64,000 nucleotides of DNA from Rehmannia glutinosa (lineage: Eukaryota; Streptophyta; Magnoliopsida; Lamiales; Orobanchaceae): NCBI GenBank assembly GCA_016081115.2, contig CM071930.1, positions 5,313,419 through 5,377,418 on the forward strand, in the 5' to 3' direction. Below the pieces are notes generated by a model. That model saw only the letters and a program-made list of their open reading frames with translations, had not been told where the DNA came from and searched no databases. A program made the position numbers and the translations under genes. This document shows positions 56,111 to 64,000 of this stretch, piece by piece. Each line of letters begins with the position of its first letter. Position 1 is the first letter of the stretch.

Positions 56111-56858
56111 TTCTCAATTGTTAAGCAAATTATTTAGTTCCGTGAGAAGAAGCTTCTCTCTACAATGAAATGGAAAATCAACCCCTCAGTGGGAAAAAGG
56201 TTAAAGAACCAAGCACTTCAATAAAAGCTCTTTGTTTTAATTTGCGTAATTTTTTTTGTGTCCCTCTTATTACTATTATCATAAATCTTCTACATCTTCG
56301 TACAATTCTGGACTGCAATTCTCTGGTGCTTGTGAGTTGTGACGTTGCCAATCATAATTTTACCCTGTAACTGTAAGTGCAGTTAATGCCAATTTTTTCC
56401 ATTTTCACTCCCATAGTATAGCTTCCTGCATTTAATTTTACCCTCTTTCCCCTTTTCCTAGTTGTTTCTAGTAATTTACAAGTCACAAGAAATAAATCAC
56501 ACTACATCAGCAAGATGAGTGAGTAGTAGTAGTACTACTACTGGTACTTTTAAAATATGCCTGTGGTTTGCAAGTTTGGTGTGACAATTAGAGAAAAGGC
56601 CAGACGAAGGTGAAGGAGTGGATAACAGTAAGTACAATTCTACAGAAAAAAACAGAGCTTGCCGTGTAAGCTACGGACACGTGCTGAAGATTGAGAAAGC
56701 CCATCTGACCCCATGTGGCTGTGGTAAGTGCGTGTGCTTGTGTGTGAAATTTTTTCTGAACCCAATTTAATTCGAATTAGGTGCATGTATTACAAAGTAC
56801 AAGAATACTCTGAAATAATTACTTGCATTCTTTAGTTGTTTTACCTCATTTTTATTTC

Positions 56859-56892
<34 letters not shown>

Positions 56893-57440
56893 ATGTGTGT
56901 GTGTAGTGTGCTGTGTGCAATACGTGTATGTTTGTATTTATGTGTTGACACACAGAGAGAGAAAATGGGATTGGGTCATTGGGACATGTTACTTTTTCAC
57001 AAAGGAAAGGCAACAGGAACAGGTGGTATGGAGGAGTTGTGGTCCATAGTTTCCCTTAGTAAATTGGTGCATGAACTTGAAAGAGAAGGTGACAAAGGGT
57101 GGTAGGCCAACCCTTTTTTACTTTATATGGCTATGGAGCTATAGGCCTCTCTCCAACTAATTTGATTCCCCTTTATTTTAACTTTGAGCATTGTTAGGAG
57201 TTTTATTAATTTCAATCACTCACAGAGTTGAAAATACAAATTCGCATATTCGCCCTCCTCTTTTATATGGATTTCTTTAATTTATTTTTTGTTTTGGATA
57301 AAGAGTCAAAGAAAATGGAGTGTTTTTTTGGCAACTTTTAACCCATGTAGTCATAAGTATTTTATTATTAATGTCATGCCTATATGATGTTGTTTTATCT
57401 GGTATCGTGATGTCATTGTTATGCATGCCTCATTTAATGT
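56111..57440. other. Downstream flank of KRP; no gene recognised
   Basis: (AT)n at 56859-56882 passes into a GT-rich run to about 56905. A 47-codon ORF (56964-57107, MGLGHWDMLLFHKGKATGTG) follows an AGAGAGA tract; it is not low-complexity, but I recognise no family and see no supporting signals. Confidence 0.4.
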
Positions 57441-57447
57441 ATTATAA

Positions 57448-57898
57448 TAAGGGTGGCAATACATGACACAAAAACACGACATGAACCTAATATGTTATAA
57501 GTGGGTTATAACTGAGCATTTCAGATTCGAGTTATAATCGGGTTCAGACCAAATAACACGAATATAAACGGGTCAATTTTGGGTTGACTCAAAATAACAT
57601 ATTTAACCAATTTAATTCGTTTGCTAGTAATTTATTTTGTAATATCCAGTTTATAAATTAATCCAAAGACCACACACCCATATAATCCAATAAATAGATG
57701 AATTATCTAGGTCTACAAAATATACAGATTATTCTAGAGCGTACTCAGATTACCAGTGTTTCAAACAGGTTAAGTCCCAGTTGATAAATTTTACGTGAAT
57801 AAATAAATGGATCGTGTTCGGGTTGAAAGAATTTATGTAAATATTACCATTTGAACTCGACCCATAAACCCAAACACAACCCGAAATTGTCACCCTTA
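57448..57898. mobile_element. hAT-like MITE
   Basis: The left end is TAAGGGTGGCAATACATGAC and the right end in reverse complement is TAAGGGTGACAATTTCGGGT. The flanks are ATTATAA(T) at 57441-57448 and ATTATAA(C) at 57899-57906, matching over 7 bases. Internal CGGGTT/AACCCG words are typical of this group. It is non-coding. Confidence 0.65.
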
Positions 57899-58179
57899 AT
57901 TATAACATTAAATATAGCACAATAGGAAATAAGAGATTCGGACTGTGGCATGCCAACTGATTGCTAATCTAACTATCTAAGACTACTTAGGGAAACAACA
58001 CACCATTTTATAGACATCCTCAATAAGAATAATATGGCATTTGTCCATACCCCATTTGCTTATGGGGAGGGGAGGGGAGAGAGGTATTTCTGTATTTGTA
58101 TTAATTTACTTATGAACAAAAATGCATATTGCTTTATATAATTTTAATTATGATCTCGATTATAGAATTTAGTAGATGA

Positions 58180-58680
58180 TGGTACCTAGAGATGGCAAAA
58201 TACCGACCACGACCCCAACTGAGGAACCCGTTCCCGCCCCAAACTGATGGGGAATCGTCGCCCTGATTATATCAATGGGCAGGGATGAGTTTAGGTCACT
58301 CCTCCCCGCCACACCTCCGACTTTATATATATTAAGTATATTTCATTTATATTGTATATATATTATATATGAAAATATTATTTTCTAAAAAATTATCATC
58401 TAATATTCATTTTTTTTAATATACTTAATAATAACTTCTAAAATTGTTAATAAATATAACACATAAATTTAACAAAATATGTATATGTTTTTATTAAAAT
58501 ATATGAATTGAGAATTAAAAAGTATTATTTAAATTATAAAAAAAATACAAATTGGAATACCTTTCTCACCCTGCCCCTGATTTATCCCGCCCCGATCATA
58601 TCTCCATCCATAGCGGACGAGTACGGGAATATCAAAACGCGCCCCAACCCGTCTGGTCGACCCTCCTACAGGTAGCCCAA
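58180..58680. repeat. GC-rich hAT-like repeat (CCCGCCCC words)
   Basis: It starts AGAGATGGCAAAATACCGAC and has CCCGCCCC-type words at both ends (58220-58310 and 58565-58670) around an AT-rich core. It looks like a non-autonomous element, but the termini do not pair cleanly. Confidence 0.4.
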
Positions 58681-59499
58681 GCTAATGTTGGTAAAATTGA
58701 GTGAAGATATATTGGGATTTGGAAGGGAACGTTTGTCTTGGTCACATGTAGGGGTGGTGGGTTCATGTGTGTGGGAGTGAGTGATAATGATTAGGAAATG
58801 TAACAGAAAGAAAGAAGCACATGCACGGAGATTCTGGGCATTTTCTTATTTGATTCGGGTGGTAATGCGCGAGACTCATATTTTGCAGGCGATGTAATTA
58901 TGTCAACTAATGATGCCATTTATTTTTATATTAATTTAGTCACTGTTTACTCTGTTCCATTTCTTTATTTCAAATTGTGCCATTTCATATTCAAATATTA
59001 TCAATACACACGACCCAAATGTATTTCAACAAGTTCTACACTATTTCCATGTACAAAATACCTTGAACATAATCTTGTTTGGATTCGGGAAATTGTAGAC
59101 CAATAAATAAGACTTTTTTTTTGAAACTCGAGGTTTGGGATTCGATTTCCACCACTCTCTTCCCGCCTAAGATATGTACTCAAGAAAAAAGAAAAAGGAA
59201 ATCTTGTCTGCAATTCAAAAAGGCTTACTATATGTGTTATCATCCCAGGTTCTATTTATACATTTGGGATTATCTTAGTGATATTTGATCTTATAATTAT
59301 ATATATATATATAACAAAGTAAATGGCTAAAAGGACGAGATATACACTTGAATACAAATTAAATAGAAGATATCATTTCCTAATAAGATTGTGAACCGCT
59401 GAACTGCACATTATTGGCATTTGATTTGTGTTATTATGATTTTGAACATTCAATGATTTACAAACTCACAAAATTTACAATCCAAATCCTTTCTACTAT

Positions 59500-59830
59500 A
59501 CAACAATGTTGTAAAAGTCATTCTAGGCGCTAAGCACACCTAGGCCCTAGGTAGATTGATTTTGTCCAAATCACTCAAATATCGTCTAGATGGGCTAGAC
59601 GGCTAGACAACCAAAATTGGGTTTAGGCGCCTGTCTAAGCGGCGAGCGTAGTAAACATGGTCGGATCTAGGGGGCACCTCGGCCCCCCGCGCGCCCTAAC
59701 TTTTTTTTATCTCATTATTTTTAATGGAAAATGTTTTTTTAAAAAAATTATATGTTTTTCGTAAGGGGAAAAATAGTTGGGGTAGGGGTAAATGGTGCGG
59801 CCGGCCACGCCCCTGGTAGTAAATGAACAG
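59500..59830. repeat. Two adjacent GC-rich repeat remnants
   Basis: 59505-59645 starts AATGTTGTAAAAGTCATTC and has GGCGC/CTAGG words like the families at 10120 and 47962. 59659-59815 begins GGTCGGATCTAGGGGGCACC and ends GGCCACGCCCCTGG, an inverted pair typical of a small MITE. No TSD was established. Confidence 0.45.
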
Positions 59831-59929
59831 CTAAACATTAAAAGAAATTCCAAAAATTAGTTGTTTTCCAAGGCAACCCAGGGACGCTCTATAGCATATA
59901 TGATGGGCGTTGTGCTGCTGTCTGACTAG

Positions 59930-60284
59930 TGTTTAGCGATATCTGAAACATTGTATTTCATTCTTAGTCGATCCCAAAATTGCTTCGCCTCCCTAAAATT
60001 GTCTTCCGACCGATCACTGTCGTCAACCTACACAAAAAAGGAGCCGGAGGGCTGCTCCGACGTGCCCTCTCCGATGCTTAAGTCAGAAGAGTATTCAGCA
60101 AGAAAGGAGCAAAAATATAAAAGTGAATAAGAAGTGTGCTTAGGGTAAGAATGAACCTGGACATGGGTTTTTATAACTTTGCCCTAATTAGGGTTTCCGG
60201 AAAATCCGGAGTTTCTTACAATTTGGTAACAGAATCATAATTAAGATAAGATCAAATCTTCTGGAACCTTAATTTACTGACCAG
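59930..60284. repeat. LTR-like remnant
   Basis: Contains AAAAAAGGAGCCGGAGGG and CTCCGACGTGCCCTCTCCGA, a type of block often found in LTRs of plant Ty3/gypsy elements, followed by AGGGTTTCCGG. No internal region or second LTR is visible. It runs directly into the minisatellite. Confidence 0.35.
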
Positions 60285-61260
60285 GTCGGTAGGTCGGCCC
60301 AACTACAAGAGTTCTTCAAGTCGGCCCATAAGGTCATCCAATGTTGACCCTCATCACAGAGCTCTCTCAGCTCAGCCCAAAGCTCTACAGCTCTTCAGCT
60401 CAGCCCCATTAGCAGAACTCTCTCAGTTGAGCTCATTAGTAGAGCTCATCAGCTCTTCCCATTAGCAGAGCTCATCAGCTCTTCAGGTCGACCCATTAGT
60501 AGAGCTCATCGGCTCTTCCTATTAGTAGAGTTCATCAGCTATTCAGGTCGGCCATTAGGAGAGCTCACCAGCTCTTCTAATTAGCAGAGCTCATCAGCTC
60601 TTTAGGTCGGTCATTAGGAGAGCTCATCAGCTCTTTAGGTCGGCCATTTAGCAGAGCTCATCAACTCTCCAGGTCGGCTATTAGGAGAGCTCATCAGCTC
60701 CTATTAGCAGAGCTCATCAACTCATCAGGTCGGCCATTAGGAGAGCTCATCAGCTCTTCCTATTAGCATAGCTCATCAGCTCTTCAGGTCGGCCATTAGG
60801 AGAGCTCATCAGCTCTTCAGGTCGGCCATTTAGCAGAGCTCATCAGTTCTTCCTATTTAGCAGAGCTCATCAGCTCTTCAAGCCGGCCCCTTAGCAGGGT
60901 TTCTTCAGTTCGGCCCATTAGGAGGGCTTATCGGCTTTTCATATTAGCAAAACTCATTAGCTCTTCAGGTCGGCACATTAGCAGAGCTTCTTCAGTTCGG
61001 CCCATTAGCAGGGCTTATTGGCTCTTCCTATTAGCAAAGCTCATTAGCTCTTCAGGTCGGCACATTAGCAGAGCTCATCAGCTCTTCAGGTCAGCCATTA
61101 GGAGAGCTCATCAGCTCTTCAGGTCGGCCATTAGGAGAGCTCATCAGCTCTTCAGGTCAACTATTTAGCAGAGCTCATCAGCTCTTCAAGCCGGCCCCTT
61201 AGCGGGGCTTCTTCGATTTTGGCCTATTAGCGGGGCTTCTTTTGTTCGGCCCGTGAGGTC
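60285..61260. repeat. Minisatellite of about 33-bp units
   Basis: About 25-30 imperfect units of the form GAGCTCATCAGCTCTTC-AGGTCGGCCATTAG-GA over nearly 1 kb. The unit has an internal dyad (GAGCT/AGCTC). Variants include GGCCCATTAGCA and CTCATTAGCTC. Stops fall in all six frames, so it is not a coding repeat. Confidence 0.92.
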
Positions 61261-62035
61261 AATCTAAATGGACCTCATCAATTCTTCTTATTGTTTAAAA
61301 GTAAAATCAAACATAGATCACGCCTTCAATAGATTTTCCTACTAATAATTTCAAATACATCTTCAAAAATATTTTTCTAATATACCTAAATGAATTTAAA
61401 CATTCATTAATTATTATTTTTTGTTTTCCCCAAAATTCTTAAGAAACAAAAAGTGAAGCTTCACTGCATTCTTGTATGTTGATAAATTACTATTTTTTCA
61501 CTAATCTCACCAAAAGATTTTCAAAGTAGAAATGCCATGGAAGTGTCTTATTTGACATACATAAATCAAACGACTGTTATTTTTTTTATTCACATAAACC
61601 AAATTGCATCTGTGCTATTGGGGGTGAAAAAAGCTTCACCAAACTTGCAAATACCAACCAGATCAAAAGAATGTCAGGTGTTGGAGACACACAGCCGCAA
61701 CATATTGCATTATTGCTCCTCCCACAATAAAATGTCTTTTCACAATTTTTTTTATACAAAACTATATAATTTTATTAAATAACTAAAACTTATTGTTGGA
61801 AATTTTGTCCAGATATGTCAAATTTAGGTTTTATAAAATTCACGATAAAATAGTTGTAAAATATTTCATGTCACTTTTATTTTGTATTTGCCTCTGGCAC
61901 AAAATTGAGACATATAATATATATGTTGCAAATTCCACAAAACAGATAACTTGTCGTACTAATTACGAAAAAAATTCAATTATTGTCTCTCATTCAAAAT
62001 TGAGCGCTAAAAATATATAGGCCGATTTTGTGAAA
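61261..62035. other. Intergenic, no feature recognised
   Basis: AT-rich sequence with only short, compositionally biased ORFs. Confidence 0.45.
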
Positions 62036-62039
62036 TTAG

Positions 62040-62165
62040 AAACCTATATATGGGTTTGGATATAGTTCATGTGGTTAAAGGGTATGTTTACCGGGTGAGT
62101 ACACCCGGGTTTGAATCCCATCCCTCCAAACACATCCCATTTTTCTTTCCCCTGAAAAAAAAAAT
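62040..62165 (+). mobile_element. tRNA-derived SINE
   Basis: A-box-like TAGTTCATGTGGTTAAAGG (62064-62082) and B-box-like GGGTTTGAATCCC (62107-62119) at about 35-base spacing give a pol III promoter. A short body and an A-rich tail (62155-62164) follow. This is the layout of plant tRNA-derived SINEs. The TSD was not located. Confidence 0.65.
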
Positions 62166-62169
62166 TGAA

Positions 62170-63120
62170 GATCTGTAGGGAGAAACTCTAAATCATTCCA
62201 CTTTGACAATTGACAAAATTAAGTGAAAAATTATCATCATCTCCATCACATGGGATGATGACTCTTTTTCTACTTTATTTAATTAGTTATTTTTTGCACC
62301 ACTCTAGATCAATTAAGATAAAAATAAAATAGAATGATTTGAAATTAAATCCAAATAAAAGATCTACTGACAGAGAGTTGTGCAATATGAATGTGACGAT
62401 TTTGGGATCCCAATGAGGGTTTAAAGTTTGAATTAATTGAAGCAAAGTAAACTCTTTATTTAATGCTTTGTTTAATGGATTCCCATCTAATAGTGGAAAG
62501 TAGCGGCTAACAGAGCTTTGGACTTTTGGGGGATTTTGAGTACATTTATAGCAAAAGAGGCATAGTAAATTAAGTTAATTTGTGCTTTCATCACTTGCTA
62601 CACAAGCATTCTTTTTGGATCTCTCGAGTAATTATTTATTAACAACTTCTTAATTGTGGTCTAGTACTAAAAGTTTAAATGGGGAATTTTAAAACCATTT
62701 TTTTATTTATGTATTTTGAGTATTAATTATAAAGGTGATGTGGCTTGGGTGGCTTGCAACCACCAAGAGATATTATCATTTTGGATTGAGCCTCACGAAA
62801 TTTCCACAGAGCGATGCCAATGATGTGGCATTGATGACATGCGTCTGTCCAGAGTCTTGCTTTTTGGCATGAATCTCATCGAATTATACTCAAAGAAAAC
62901 ACGCCTCTTGGAAAAAATTGTTTGACCCTCACTTATTATAAGCATTAGTCTACTCGCACGCTCACTCGACTTGGGATATATCCCTCCCCATCATAGGAGT
63001 TGAAAGTTGATTGTGCTAAAAATATTAATTTAATTGAGTTAGGAAAAGACGTTTCGAAAGAGATAATCTTTTTTGGGAATCGTTTAGTAGAGTACTTGTA
63101 AGACGTTTGTAAAAGTGAGA
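62170..63120. other. Intergenic, no feature recognised
   Basis: No supported gene or repeat border. Confidence 0.45.
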
Positions 63121-63129
63121 CATGTGTTG

Positions 63130-63430
63130 GATTCTAGAGGCGGCAAAATGCGATTCGGCCCATGGGATGGACGGATCGGCGGAGGTTTGGGGTGGCCATG
63201 ATTTCTCGACCAATAAAAATCGGACCTATTTGCCCAACCCGATTTGCGGCCCATGGTCAGGGTTAGCCTGACTCTTACCCCGTCCCGATAGTTTATGTTT
63301 ATAAAATGCGCACTTGGGCTTGATGGGCCCATGCATTTTTTTGTTGCCCGACCAAAATCGAGTCGGCCGATCCAAATGAAATATTCTCAAAAACCCAATG
63401 GGCTCGTGTTGAGCCAGGGAAACCAGCCAA
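63130..63430. repeat. GC-rich repeat remnant
   Basis: It begins TTCTAGAGGCGGCAAAATGC and has CGGCCCATGGG, CCCGTCCCGA and CGGCCGATCC words, similar in style to 58180-58680. ORFs here are by-products of the GC content. Confidence 0.35.
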
Positions 63431-64000
63431 TTTCCAACTCTATTGGATTCAATTCTCACCTAGCTCTCCCCTCACATGATTTATACTGAAAATATATTTT
63501 TTAAAAGAGAATCTTGAACGCGTTTTGGAAAAAAAAAAAAGAAGAAATATAATGCAATTCTACAACTAATCAAACTTACAACATTATCTATGCTTCATAG
63601 ATGATATGTTTTATGCGTTTGTAAATATCGTTATTTGATTAAGATTTTGTTCGTAAACAAATGGTATTAATCAGAAAACATAAAAAGTTTTAGATTTTTT
63701 AAAATTAATTTAATTTTTTTTTTGAAAACATTTAAATTTTACTTTTGACATGTATGTGAAATCAACTAAGAGCCAAAACATTTTCAATAACATTTGCAAG
63801 AAGTTACGAACGAAGAATAGGGACTGTTCGATGATCTGTGCCATAATCAATTAGATTCTTTCACGTAGATACAACTGATTTTTTTAAATGAATCAGTTGC
63901 ATGTATTTTTATATTTAAGAATATAATTTATGTGTGATCTACTAAACGGAAAAAAAAAACATAAGCAGATATAAAATTTAATTGTGCGACACTTAACACG
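63431..64000. other. Intergenic, no feature recognised
   Basis: AT-rich with poly-A/T runs. Confidence 0.45.

Noticed and set aside
60285..61260. CRISPR-like array
   Set aside because: The units are contiguous and degenerate with no unique spacers, in a plant nuclear context; it is a minisatellite.
63025..63489. Overlapping ORFs on both strands
   Set aside because: They are shadows of a GC-rich repeat remnant with Pro/Gly/Arg bias.

Overview
The window is plant nuclear DNA, almost certainly from a eudicot. It is AT-rich and dense in transposable elements. I recognise one intact host gene, a four-exon Kip-related (ICK/KRP) cyclin-dependent kinase inhibitor at 54659-55825. The exact species cannot be read from the sequence.

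Layout. 1-7560: a foldback (MULE-like) element whose left arm runs off the window; its right arm (7163-7560) abuts a decayed minus-strand Ty1/copia retrotransposon (1146-7161). 7560-19130: AT-rich intergenic DNA with MITEs and foldback elements. Several have readable target-site duplications (TSDs): 8203-8616 and 14101-15611 (9 bp, Mutator type), 15799-16340 (hAT-like), 16444-17006 (TTA, PIF/Harbinger type). 19139 to about 26110: a nearly full-length but broken endogenous pararetrovirus (Caulimoviridae) lying inside a small hairpin repeat. It keeps its tRNA-Met primer site, capsid zinc knuckle, movement-protein, RT and RNase H regions, and a promoter with an as-1-like element.

26300-48430: an L1-type LINE with ORF1, endonuclease, RT, zf-RVT and RNase H pieces, split in its RT by a 16.6-kb CACTA transposon (29410-46028, TSD AAT). 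The CACTA carries a broken YGGT-family (YlmG-like) gene copy. It is itself interrupted by a Ty3/gypsy Gag-protease element (30509-43363, TSD AAAAT), whose 5' LTR is in turn interrupted by a younger LTR element (35278-43023, TSD CCATG). That innermost element has a Gag and an intact 445-codon ORF but no recognisable pol. The insertion order LINE, CACTA, gypsy, pol-less LTR element can be read from the TSDs.

48430-54070: another Mutator-type foldback (48740-50216), then a complex foldback with tRNA-like sequences in both arms (52294-54070). 54070-57110: the KRP gene with its promoter and flanks. 57110-64000: hAT-like MITEs, an LTR-like remnant with a 1-kb minisatellite of about 33-bp units (60285-61260), and a tRNA-derived SINE (62040-62165).

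No genes here work together as a pathway. The most novel-looking item is the pol-less LTR element with its intact accessory ORF. The best regulatory leads are the KRP promoter and uORFs and the pararetroviral promoter.
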